8,106 nt of DNA from SKZT01 sp964478625 (lineage in GTDB: Bacteria; Desulfobacterota; Desulfobacteria; Desulfobacterales; SKZT01). Both the position numbers and the translations under genes were made by a program. The stretch covers positions 1 to 8,106 of the forward strand of contig CAYZJH010000117.1 of NCBI GenBank assembly GCA_964478625.1, in the 5' to 3' direction. The notes beneath the pieces are model-generated. The model saw only the letters and a list, made by a program, of their open reading frames with translations. It was not told the DNA's origin and searched no databases. Shown here piece after piece: positions 1-6,459 of the stretch; position 1 is the first letter of the stretch, and every line of letters starts with the position of its first letter.

Positions 1-33
1 TTTACCATCATAACCTGGCGGTACAAAGTTATC

Positions 34-160
34 CGTCATGCCGGACTTGAACCGGGAGCCGTTATCCAGTTCGAATTTATCCGTTATGCCGGGCTTGATC
101 CGGCATCCAGAAAATAAGCTTTTCGAATCCACCTGGATTTCGGCATTCGCCGGAATGACG
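34..160. repeat. Dispersed palindromic repeat, ATGCCGGACTTGATCCGGCAT type
   Basis: A first partial unit (34-60) reads ATGCCGGACTTGA and then degenerates. A second unit (81-110, ATGCCGGGCTTGATCCGGCAT core) faces an inverted arm at 132-160 (TTCGGCATTCGCCGGAATGACG). The two arms are imperfect inverted complements that could fold into a long hairpin with about 20 nt of loop. The same core recurs at 837-859, and degenerate arms recur at 1236-1335. Units of this sort are common extragenic palindromic repeats in proteobacteria (established knowledge). No gene is visible here. Confidence 0.75.
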
Positions 161-215
161 ATATAATAAAATCGATACTAATTAATTCCAGGTAGTTACA
201 CGAACTTAAGACTGT
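146..215. repeat. 70-bp intergenic module, copy 1
   Basis: This stretch matches 1320-1389 without any indel; by eye about 58 of 70 positions are identical. It begins with the TTCGCCGGAATGA palindrome arm, then an AT-rich centre (AATAAAATCGATA) and ends in GAACTTAAGACTGT. Copy 1 ends only 29 nt before the rhodanese start codon, so it forms most of that gene's upstream region and could carry its promoter. No clear -35/-10 pair is visible in it. Confidence 0.75.
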
Positions 216-243
216 TAAAATAATAAATAATGGTGCTGATAAG

Positions 244-633
244 GTGACTCTTTATATTTATGGTGCAGTGGTTATTTTTTTTATCCTATGGGAGCTGCTT
301 TGGTATTACCTAGGTGTTGGCCTGATGTTTCCCTGGAAACTTAAAAAAGATTTTTCCCGGATCAAAAAAGATATGACTTTTATAGATGTGCGCACCCTGG
401 CCGAATATAAAATGTTTCATTTGGAAGGGGTGGTTCATCTTCCGGAAATACTGGCATATCCTCGTGCAGCCGATCACCTTGACCGTAACAAGCCTGTCCT
501 GGTCATATGCATGACCGGCCACCGATCTCCCATTGCCGCCTATATGCTCAAAAAATACGGGTTTAAAAAGGTATATCATCTTTCCTGGGGGATGTTGGCC
601 TGGAAACTGTTGGGCGGTCCTACCGTAAAATAA
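244..633 (+). CDS. Membrane-anchored single-domain rhodanese-like protein
   Basis: The protein has 129 residues. Residues about 3-25 form one hydrophobic membrane segment, followed by a lysine/arginine-rich stretch (31-42), which by the positive-inside rule places the rest in the cytoplasm. The rhodanese domain spans about 46-126: DVR at 48-50, then the active-site loop C-M-T-G-H-R-S at 89-95, with Cys89 as the likely persulfide carrier, and a closing YHLSWGMLAW segment. Family members transfer sulfane sulfur or sense redox state; the acceptor cannot be told from sequence. The start is GTG at 244, because an in-frame stop lies upstream at 193 and no better start follows. The Shine-Dalgarno is weak (AAGG abuts the start). 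The gene stands alone on the plus strand between repeat-rich spacers, so there is no operon context. Family call is firm; function is open. Confidence 0.9.
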   Translation: MTLYIYGAVVIFFILWELLWYYLGVGLMFPWKLKKDFSRIKKDMTFIDVRTLAEYKMFHLEGVVHLPEILAYPRAADHLDRNKPVLVICMTGHRSPIAAYMLKKYGFKKVYHLSWGMLAWKLLGGPTVK

Positions 634-726
634 CATTAGAATGAAAACCTTGTACTGCATGACCAGCACCTTACCTTGGCGCTAATGAGCTTTCGCGGGG
701 ATGACTTCGGAGGTATAACGACGAGG

Positions 727-747
727 GCGTTGCCGTGGGCTGGTATG
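727..747. repeat. GCGTTGCC..GGGCTG.TATG repeat, degenerate copy 1
   Basis: These 21 bp match 7528-7548 with two mismatches, and weaker similarity continues to the right (GGCTTTTCAGGCA here, GCGCTTTCAGCGCA there). This resembles a widespread intergenic repeat seen in several phyla, whose translation gives a VALG-like peptide. Here the stretch also lies inside a weak stem (732-736 with 750-754) followed by TTTT, which could act as a poor terminator about 100 nt after the rhodanese stop. Confidence 0.5.
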
Positions 748-836
748 GTACGGCTTTTCAGGCATGGCTATTTTACGTCATCGTATTATGCCAATTATTA
801 GTTAGCAATTATTATCCCGCCAGTCCGGATTTCTCC

Positions 837-859
837 CTCATGCCGGACTTGATCCGGCA
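837..859. repeat. Palindromic repeat unit, half copy
   Basis: It reads TCATGCCGGACTTGATCCGG, sharing 15 bases exactly with 36-50. The inverted partner arm is missing; the unit runs directly into the first CCCCCTTTGAAAAAG hairpin of the neighbouring array, so two repeat families abut here. Confidence 0.6.
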
Positions 860-860
860 A

Positions 861-1139
861 GTCCCCCTTTGAAAAAGCAATTAACTTTTCCCCCTTTTAT
901 TATTGTGCCATATGGCATTGAAGATAAAGCGAGGGGCCACAATAGTTCCCCTTTGAAAAAGGGGGATTCAGGTGGATTTTCCGAGTCCCCCTTTGAAAAA
1001 GGGGGATTCAGGGGGATTTTAAAAACGGCGTGAGCTTGTGAAATCCCCCCTGGCCCCCTTTTCCAAAGGGTAGAATCAATAGGTCCCTTTTTCAAAGGAG
1101 TAAAATCCATAGGCCCCTTTTTCCAAAGGGGGAACCCAT
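861..1139. repeat. Hairpin repeat array A (three plus three units)
   Basis: The unit is CCCCCTTTGAAAAAGGGGG, itself a hairpin with an 8-bp stem and a GAA loop. Three units lie in this orientation near 862-878 (damaged right arm), 946-966 and 985-1005. Three lie in the opposite orientation (CCCTTTTTCAAAGGG) near 1053-1070, 1084-1099 and 1113-1132. The mirror point is near 1020-1045. Arms at 985-1020 and 1041-1070 pair, so the core is a nested MITE-like inverted repeat. An unrelated module with the palindrome GCCATATGGC is inserted at 895-919. Reading frames across the array are by-products of the repeat. No transposase is adjacent, so any mobility would have to be supplied in trans. Confidence 0.85.
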
Positions 1140-1319
1140 TAAAGCAGGGGAGTTTTGGCTCGCCTTTCTGGCCACTGAATTCCGAACACCTTTTTCTTGG
1201 AAGGGGTTTCAATTGTTGTGACAGGTGGAAAATCCTCATTCCGGTGAAAGCCGTAATCCGGTAGGTGAACCCAACAATGTGGATACCGACTCCCCTCCCG
1301 GTTCAAGCCCGCAACAGGC
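1140..1319. other. Intergenic stretch without a gene
   Basis: No credible coding region is visible. The only structure is a degenerate palindrome arm (about 1236-1262, TCATTCCGGTGAAAGCC) that pairs imperfectly with GGCTTCGCCGGAATGA at 1318-1333, i.e. the decayed counterpart of the repeat at 81-160. Confidence 0.5.
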
Positions 1320-1389
1320 TTCGCCGGAATGATCATACAATAAAATCGATAATAATTCATTCCAAATACTCATGAGAACTTAAGACTGT
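1320..1389. repeat. 70-bp intergenic module, copy 2
   Basis: This is the partner of 146-215, offset by exactly 1174 bases with no gap. The outer ends (TTCGCCGGAATGA and GAACTTAAGACTGT) are identical and the differences cluster in the middle. Unlike copy 1 it has no gene starting close downstream; what follows is the 3' side of the minus-strand transporter. Confidence 0.75.
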
Positions 1390-1529
1390 CAGGTTAATCG
1401 ATAATTTTGCAAAGGATACATGCAGCCGAAAAAAGTGCCCCGGATTTGTCCGTAATTTCCAACACCCGAGGATCATTTGGCATTGGCTTTCGATCAAATT
1501 ATAGTGCATTTAAAAATTGACACGGCAGG

Positions 1530-1546
1530 ATGGCCAAAATGGCCAT
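1530..1546 (-). terminator. Small hairpin just past the transporter stop
   Basis: ATGGCCA-AAA-TGGCCAT is a perfect 7-bp inverted repeat located 3 nt beyond the stop codon of the minus-strand transporter. On the minus strand a T-rich run (CAATTTTTAAA) follows, but only about 10 nt after the stem, so this is a poor intrinsic terminator at best. Confidence 0.3.
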
Positions 1547-1549
1547 GGA

Positions 1550-2788
1550 CTATACATTGAGCTTTTCTGATTTTAAAGCATACGCGAGAGCAATTCCGAC
1601 GAGAAATCCGGCCGCCAAGTTCGAAGCCAGGGTGATTCCCACGATAATGATGGGCAAAAACATCTCTTTGCGGGTGTTCATATCCAGGAGTGTCAGGCTT
1701 AGCTGGGCACCGGCGAATATCAGCAAAATCCCGAGGGCGGACATCGGTACCAGATAAATGACTCCCATTATATGGTTGCCTAAAAGAAGTGCCAAAAGGA
1801 TAAAAATGGCTCCGATCATCAGGTTGGACCCCCCGGTACGAGCCCCGAAGCGGTAGCGGGAGGCCAGACCTCCTGCACCATGGCACATGGGCATTCCACC
1901 CAGAAAAAAACTCATCAGGTTGGCCAGGGCCATGCTGATACACAAAGCCGGGTAGGTCACCCTTCGTCCATCCTGAGGGAAATACTGGATCGATAAATCG
2001 GCATTGGCCATGACGGCGTTTCCCAGGGTCATGGGAATCTGAGGCAGCACCAGCACCAGCAGGGCGAAGGTGAAATCATTGGCTGAAGGAAACCCGTATG
2101 GAAGCCATTCAGGAAGGTAAATTCCGAGTCGAATCTGGTCGAGACCTTCTCGCGTTCCCAGAAAAATACCCGTTAAAATACCTGCTCCCACCACGACAAT
2201 GGCGGCGGGAAATTTCCGGTTGTCAAGCAACAACAGGGTAATAACCCCTAAAATGGTTCCGATCAGCAATCCAAGAGGAATCGGTCCCAGGCTCTGGATG
2301 CTCAGATACGGTTCTGCCGCATCCCTCATGGTTTGAAATGTCGAGGTGCCCAACATCAGCTTCACTCCCTGGGAAACCAGCAAAACTCCTGTGGATAACT
2401 GAACCCCTCGAATAACCGGCCTGGGAATATAGCGGCCTATCAGTGTAATGATCCCGGTTGCACCGATGATCAGTAAAAACAGGAAAACCCACAGACTGGA
2501 AGCCTGAATCTGGCCGGCAGTGATTCCGGTGGCAATGGCATAGGCCCCGATCACCTTCATGGGTTCTACAGGACTGGTGACCCTGAAATAGAGACCGGCA
2601 AAGACATAATATAACCCGACACCCAGAAATAAACCCATGGGATGAAGACCGTTGATTAAAATCATTCCGATGGCTAACGGCAAAATGGTTCCGAGATCGC
2701 CGAAAGAACCCGCCAATTCCATGCGGTTGAACTGAAAGGCCGATTTGATCCCCGGTTCCTGATCCGTTAAATTTTGATTCCCATGCAT
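1550..2788 (-). CDS. MOT1-type molybdate/sulfate permease
   Basis: A 412-residue polytopic inner-membrane protein of the MOT1 (molybdate transporter 1) group, related to SulP carriers. It should import molybdate or sulfate; which one cannot be decided from sequence. Two internally related halves are visible. The first carries ELAGSFGDLGT (24-34) and PVEPMK (73-78). The second carries PQIPMTLGN (249-257) and GGMPMCHGAGG (298-308), followed by a GARTGGSN loop (315-322). No C-terminal STAS domain is present, as expected for MOT1 and unlike full SulP proteins. I chose the ATG at 2788 because GGAG (2798-2795) lies 6 nt before it; a GTG at 2800 would add four residues but overlaps that ribosome-binding site. 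The gene follows the ATPase on the same strand after 178 bp. Confidence 0.87.
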   Translation of the reverse strand: MHGNQNLTDQEPGIKSAFQFNRMELAGSFGDLGTILPLAIGMILINGLHPMGLFLGVGLYYVFAGLYFRVTSPVEPMKVIGAYAIATGITAGQIQASSLWVFLFLLIIGATGIITLIGRYIPRPVIRGVQLSTGVLLVSQGVKLMLGTSTFQTMRDAAEPYLSIQSLGPIPLGLLIGTILGVITLLLLDNRKFPAAIVVVGAGILTGIFLGTREGLDQIRLGIYLPEWLPYGFPSANDFTFALLVLVLPQIPMTLGNAVMANADLSIQYFPQDGRRVTYPALCISMALANLMSFFLGGMPMCHGAGGLASRYRFGARTGGSNLMIGAIFILLALLLGNHIMGVIYLVPMSALGILLIFAGAQLSLTLLDMNTRKEMFLPIIIVGITLASNLAAGFLVGIALAYALKSEKLNV

Positions 2789-2794
2789 AGGATT

Positions 2795-2798
2795 CTCC
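2795..2798 (-). promoter_or_regulatory. Ribosome-binding site deciding the permease start
   Basis: GGAG on the minus strand is spaced 6 nt from the ATG at 2788. It makes the ATG more credible than the in-frame GTG at 2800, which would overlap it. Confidence 0.6.
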
Positions 2799-2835
2799 AC
2801 ACAGTTCTTTGTTCCCGATCAGCATCCCACCGCTG

Positions 2836-2843
2836 TGTATACA
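2836..2843. promoter_or_regulatory. Possible TGTATACA operator
   Basis: This perfect 8-bp palindrome lies about 48 nt upstream of the permease start, between the candidate -10 box and the gene. TTGTATAC-type palindromes are typical of GntR-family operators (established knowledge). An 8-bp site may be chance and no GntR gene is in the window. Confidence 0.22.
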
Positions 2844-2869
2844 ATCACGAATATATTAATTATCATGGT

Positions 2870-2896
2870 AGTATATAAGAAAATTAACTTTGTCAA
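2870..2896 (-). promoter_or_regulatory. Candidate sigma-70 promoter for the permease
   Basis: On the minus strand a perfect TTGACA (2896-2891) is followed by TATACT (2875-2870). The 15-nt spacer is shorter than the ideal 17, which weakens the call. The position, about 80 nt before the permease start, fits transcription independent of the upstream ATPase gene. Confidence 0.4.
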
Positions 2897-2916
2897 GGAT
2901 TTTGGCGATACCTTTT

Positions 2917-2948
2917 ATTCCCAAAACGGAACCGTTCCATTGGGGAAT
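2917..2948. other. Nested inverted repeat after the ATPase gene
   Basis: Outer arms ATTCCC (2917-2922) and GGGAAT (2943-2948) enclose an inner GGAAC-C-GTTCC palindrome (2928-2938). It starts 19 nt beyond the ATPase stop. No T-tract follows on either strand, so it is not a standard intrinsic terminator; it could stabilise the ATPase mRNA end or form a cruciform. Confidence 0.4.
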
Positions 2949-2966
2949 CAGTGAAAATCCGCAGGA

Positions 2967-5693
2967 TCAACTCTTATCGGTTTCAGAATGACCATCATGT
3001 TTACCCGAAATCGAGTTCATCATCAACCGGAACAAGGACGACAAAAAGGAAAGGGCAATGATCAGCACCCAGATACGCCCTTCGTCAATGGGCCGGGTTG
3101 TGAATATGACATTCAGAGCCGGAAGATAGGTAATCGCCAAAACCATGACCAGGGTAAACAGAAAAAAGAATTTCAGAAGTTTGTTGGGAAGCATGATTTT
3201 TTGCCGGATGGACCCTTCCCTTAATACGAATACATAAATCTGTGGCGAAATCAACGTCACCGCAAATGCCGCCGTACCCGCCGCAACAGGATCTTTCGTC
3301 CATTCAAAAGAAAGGATATAGGCCAGGGAAATGGCGCATCCGAAAATCAATCCATCCAGGATCATTTTAAACCGGGTTTTGGTATCTATTAAGGGCTCGG
3401 TGATTTTGGAAGGTTTTTTTTTCATGATACCGGGATCTGCCGTATCCGTGGATATACCGACTCCCGGAAAGGATTCCATGACCACATTGGACCACAGGAG
3501 CTGAATCGGCAACAACGGACAGCTGTATCCCATGAGAGGGGTCAGCAGGATACCGGCAACTTTTCCAAGGTTATTGGTAATCAGATAGCGGACCAGTTTT
3601 TTCAAATTCTGATAAATGGTCCTTCCCTCTCTGATCGCCTTGACAATCGTCGAGAGATTGTCATCCGTAAGGATGATGTCGGCGGCCTCCTGAGAGACCT
3701 GGGTTCCGGACCTTCCCATGGCAATTCCGACATCGGCTTTTTTCAACGCGGGGGCATCGTTGACACCGTCTCCGGTCATGGCCACAATGTGTCCCTTGGA
3801 TTTCAACATATCGACAATTTTTAACTTGTCCATGGGAGCAACCCTTGAATATACCCGCAGATGCTCGACTTTTTGTTGAAATTCCGCATTGCTGAAACCT
3901 TCCAGTTCGCGACCCTCGATGGCCTGGTCCATGTCATCGGCGATCCCTACGCTTTTGGCTATGGAAAAACCCGTATTTTTGCTGTCCCCGGTAATCATGA
4001 CAACCCGGATATTGGCCTTTCGGGTTTCCGCCACCACCTGGATCACTTCATCCTTGGGCGGATCATAGATCATGGCGGCTCCGATGAAGATCCCCCCGTT
4101 GATCAGATCGGTATCCATCTTATCCTGCGGCTGAAAAATTTCCTGTTTCATAAACGCAATGAGCCTCAACCCCCTTTGCGAACGGGTGCTTAACTCTCTG
4201 GCGATATGGTCCTTTCGGGAAGATTCCAGTTTTAAAACTTCACCACCGGATATATAGTGGCTGCAAAGTGCGATAATACGATCCGGCGCCCCTTTGCAAA
4301 GAAAAAATCTTTTGCTGCGGGGATCTCGGACCAATACTGCCGAATACATGGTTTCCGATGAAAAAGGAATCCTGTCCAATACGGTATAGGAGTCAAAATA
4401 GCCCGGCTTGAATCCGGTGAGAATTCCGGCTTTAATCAGCGAGGTTTCGGTGGGATCGCCGCTTTCCCGGATAATGGTTCCATTTTTTTCCACCACATTG
4501 GCTGTAGAGCACTTGACCGAGATCAGAAAAATATCTTGTATGAAAGAATACCGCCCTTCGGCGATCAGCTTGAAAATATCGGCGATGCTGTGAAATTCAC
4601 CATCGGCATAAAATTCTTTGACAGTCATATTGTGCTGGGTAATCGTCCCGGTTTTATCCGTACAAATGAAATCAACATTTCCCAGCGTTTCCACAGAAGA
4701 GAGCTTTTTGACTATGACCGAATTTTTGACAAGCCGTTCCACGGCAAGGGCAAGGGCAATGGTTATGGATGCCGGCATGCCCTCGGGAAAAACGGCAACC
4801 ATGACACTGATAGCAGTTAAAAGAGGAATTTCCAATATGTTCAACAGGAGTGAAAAATCATCAAACATCCGACCGCTAAACGGATACACGCTTTGAAACA
4901 GGGTTAACATAAATACAAAAAAAGCGGAAATCATGGCCAGTACAACCAGGTACCTGATTTCGAGGCCGAGCTTTTTCTGAAGCGGGGTCTTCTCAAGATC
5001 AGTTTCCTGAATTTGGGTCGCAATTTTACCCATTTCCGTGCTTCCCCCGGTATTGATCGCCACCGCTTTACCGAAACCCGTCAGAATTTTGCTTCCGGCA
5101 AAAAGAATATTTTTCATCTCATAGAGCCGAGGATCAGCTTTTTTAATCGCATCCGACACTTTTTCGATGGGCTCGCTTTCTCCGGTCAGATGGGCTTCAT
5201 CCACCAGAACGCAGTTGGCTTCAATGATTCTTGAATCGGCCGGTATAATGTCTCCGGATTCGAAAACAAGGATGTCCCCTGGGACGATAAATCTGGATGC
5301 AATAATTTCCACCACATCGTTTCTTAACACTCTGAATTGCGGGGAAAGCATTTTTTTCAGCTCTTCGACCGCCCTTTCTGCTTTACCGTCCTGAATCAGG
5401 CTGATGGCCGTATTGATGATCACGACTCCCAGTATGGCAATGGCCTCGATCCTGTTGCCGATGACCAGAGAAAAGGCTGCGGCGACAAAAAGGATGATAA
5501 CCATCGGCTCGATCAGAGAATCGATAATCTTTTCCAATAAAGATTTTTTAGACCCCTTTTCAATTTCGTTGGGGCCATAGATTTTAAGAAAATCATCGGC
5601 CTGTTCTTTTGAAAGACCCCGAAAAGAGGTATCGAGTAAAGAAAGAGTTTTATTGATATCTGCGGAAACCAGTTCCCGTAAATCCCATCCCAT
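2967..5693 (-). CDS. P2-type cation-transporting ATPase with atypical ion site
   Basis: A 908-residue inner-membrane pump of the Ca2+-ATPase-like P2 class, full length for the family. In order: N-terminal cation-ATPase domain (about 5-75), M1-M2 (60-100), actuator loop with TGES (170-173), M3-M4 with PEGMP (303-307), phosphorylation site DKTGT (Asp346), nucleotide domain with KGAPD (467-471), P domain with MITGD (566-570) and TGDGVND (640-646), then M5-M10 (about 700-893). All catalytic motifs are intact, so ATP hydrolysis is expected. By alignment to SERCA, the M4 glutamate (E304), M5 Asn768 (N708) and M6 Asn796 (N736) are kept. M5 Glu771 is Lys711, M6 Thr799 is Met739 and Asp800 is Glu740, so Ca2+ specificity should not be assumed. 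The start ATG is 7 nt from a perfect AGGAGG. The ion is unknown; PMCA/SERCA-like Ca2+, Na+ or H+ are all open. Confidence 0.93.
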   Translation of the reverse strand: MGWDLRELVSADINKTLSLLDTSFRGLSKEQADDFLKIYGPNEIEKGSKKSLLEKIIDSLIEPMVIILFVAAAFSLVIGNRIEAIAILGVVIINTAISLIQDGKAERAVEELKKMLSPQFRVLRNDVVEIIASRFIVPGDILVFESGDIIPADSRIIEANCVLVDEAHLTGESEPIEKVSDAIKKADPRLYEMKNILFAGSKILTGFGKAVAINTGGSTEMGKIATQIQETDLEKTPLQKKLGLEIRYLVVLAMISAFFVFMLTLFQSVYPFSGRMFDDFSLLLNILEIPLLTAISVMVAVFPEGMPASITIALALAVERLVKNSVIVKKLSSVETLGNVDFICTDKTGTITQHNMTVKEFYADGEFHSIADIFKLIAEGRYSFIQDIFLISVKCSTANVVEKNGTIIRESGDPTETSLIKAGILTGFKPGYFDSYTVLDRIPFSSETMYSAVLVRDPRSKRFFLCKGAPDRIIALCSHYISGGEVLKLESSRKDHIARELSTRSQRGLRLIAFMKQEIFQPQDKMDTDLINGGIFIGAAMIYDPPKDEVIQVVAETRKANIRVVMITGDSKNTGFSIAKSVGIADDMDQAIEGRELEGFSNAEFQQKVEHLRVYSRVAPMDKLKIVDMLKSKGHIVAMTGDGVNDAPALKKADVGIAMGRSGTQVSQEAADIILTDDNLSTIVKAIREGRTIYQNLKKLVRYLITNNLGKVAGILLTPLMGYSCPLLPIQLLWSNVVMESFPGVGISTDTADPGIMKKKPSKITEPLIDTKTRFKMILDGLIFGCAISLAYILSFEWTKDPVAAGTAAFAVTLISPQIYVFVLREGSIRQKIMLPNKLLKFFFLFTLVMVLAITYLPALNVIFTTRPIDEGRIWVLIIALSFLSSLFRLMMNSISGKHDGHSETDKS

Positions 5694-5700
5694 GACATGT

Positions 5701-5706
5701 CCTCCT
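5701..5706 (-). promoter_or_regulatory. Strong Shine-Dalgarno of the P-type ATPase
   Basis: AGGAGG on the minus strand sits 7 nt before the ATG at 5693. An out-of-frame ATG at 5698 is too close to the site (2 nt), which supports 5693 as the start. Confidence 0.8.
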
Positions 5707-5840
5707 GCGGGTACTATAGATACAAATTTATAAAAATTACAGTCCTAAATCAATTGAGGTTCAGGTTGAGTGACTCCGGTGACATACCACCGCCATTGCG
5801 GCAAAAACCCATCGGGGTCAGATTATGGGATGCTCCGGCA

Positions 5841-6021
5841 TGTCCCTTTTTTATTATTGTGCCATATGGCATTAGTGAGAGACCACAAAAGTCCCCCTTT
5901 GAAAAAGGTAGATTGAGAGGGAATCTGAAAGTCCCCCTTTGAAAAAGGGGGATTCAGGGGGATTTTTAAAATGGCATCAACTTGTCAAATCCCCCCCGCC
6001 CCCCCTTTTTCAAAGGGGGGA
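5841..6021. repeat. Hairpin repeat copy B with GCCATATGGC module
   Basis: Copy B shares its order with array A: 25 bases at 5849-5873 are identical to 895-919 and contain the 10-bp palindrome GCCATATGGC. Then come ACCACAA, a damaged hairpin unit (5892-5908), a complete unit CCCCCTTTGAAAAAGGGGG (5933-5951), a spacer (about 5963-5985) and an inverted unit ending at 6016. The inner arms (5933-5968 and 5986-6016) pair almost perfectly. It lies upstream of the ATPase gene, about 140 bp from its start. Confidence 0.85.
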
Positions 6022-6253
6022 GCATTCACTTGACCCTTTGAGCCCGGTACAGCCAAGTAGAGCGCTTATCACTTGATTTGCAAGGAAAGGAAGTCAAAAA
6101 AATAATGTGGTAAAGAAATTGACTAAACGCTATAATGCATATCAATTGCTTTGTTAAACACATAAGGATTCTTCTAGTACCTATGACTTGCGTTAAATCG
6201 GCATAAATTCGACGGTGTGATATGGTCAGGCCTGAAAGGCCGTTACATATAAG
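6022..6253. other. Intergenic stretch without a gene
   Basis: AT-rich and without a credible coding region. It holds a TATAAT at 6131-6136 with no matching -35 element, and a small GGCCT-GAA-AGGCC hairpin (6228-6240) just before the next hairpin-repeat unit. Confidence 0.5.
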
Positions 6254-6273
6254 TCCCCCTTTGAAAAAGGGGG
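6254..6273. repeat. Hairpin repeat copy D, cut by the sequence gap
   Basis: One CCCCCTTTGAAAAAGGGGG unit is readable before the N run begins. The rest of the copy is presumably inside the gap. Confidence 0.7.
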
Positions 6274-6373
6274 NNNNNNNNNNNNNNNNNNNNNNNNNNN
6301 NNNNNNNNNNNNNNNNNNNNNNNNNNNNNNNNNNNNNNNNNNNNNNNNNNNNNNNNNNNNNNNNNNNNNNNNN
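6274..6373. other. Scaffold gap of exactly 100 N
   Basis: The run of N is exactly 100 bases, a conventional placeholder for a gap of unknown size. It begins inside a high-copy hairpin repeat, which explains the assembly break. True length and content are unknown, so distances across it should not be used. Confidence 0.97.
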
Positions 6374-6449
6374 CCCTGGGGGGAACATAATTAAAGAAAC
6401 ATAACTGAAAGGGCGTGACATACTTTCGATATCCGGATAATTAAAAAAA

Positions 6450-6455
6450 AGGGGG
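6450..6455 (+). promoter_or_regulatory. Ribosome-binding site of the aldo/keto reductase
   Basis: AGGGGG follows an A-rich run and ends 4 nt before the ATG at 6460. It is a moderate, G-rich variant, but it is the only candidate and supports this start. Confidence 0.55.
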
Positions 6456-6459
6456 TATC

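Noticed and set aside
861..1139. CRISPR array from the regularly repeated units
   Set aside because: Units are hairpins in both orientations, spacers are themselves repeated between copies and vary in length, and no cas gene is present.
838..1239. 133-residue minus-strand reading frame
   Set aside because: It runs across hairpin array A; the repeated PPFSKGD / SPFFKGE peptides are translations of the repeat, a well-known spurious pattern.
1550..2788. Full SulP sulfate permease
   Set aside because: The C-terminal STAS domain is missing and the GDLGT, PVEP and GGMPMCHGAGG motifs fit the MOT1 group better.
1550..5693. ATPase and permease as one operon for a shared transport task
   Set aside because: They share a strand, but 178 bp with a candidate promoter and a hairpin separate them, and no known pathway pairs these two families.
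6119..6136. Promoter TTGACT plus TATAAT upstream of the aldo/keto reductase
   Set aside because: The two boxes are only 6 nt apart, and the gene start is more than 320 bp away across a gap of unknown size.
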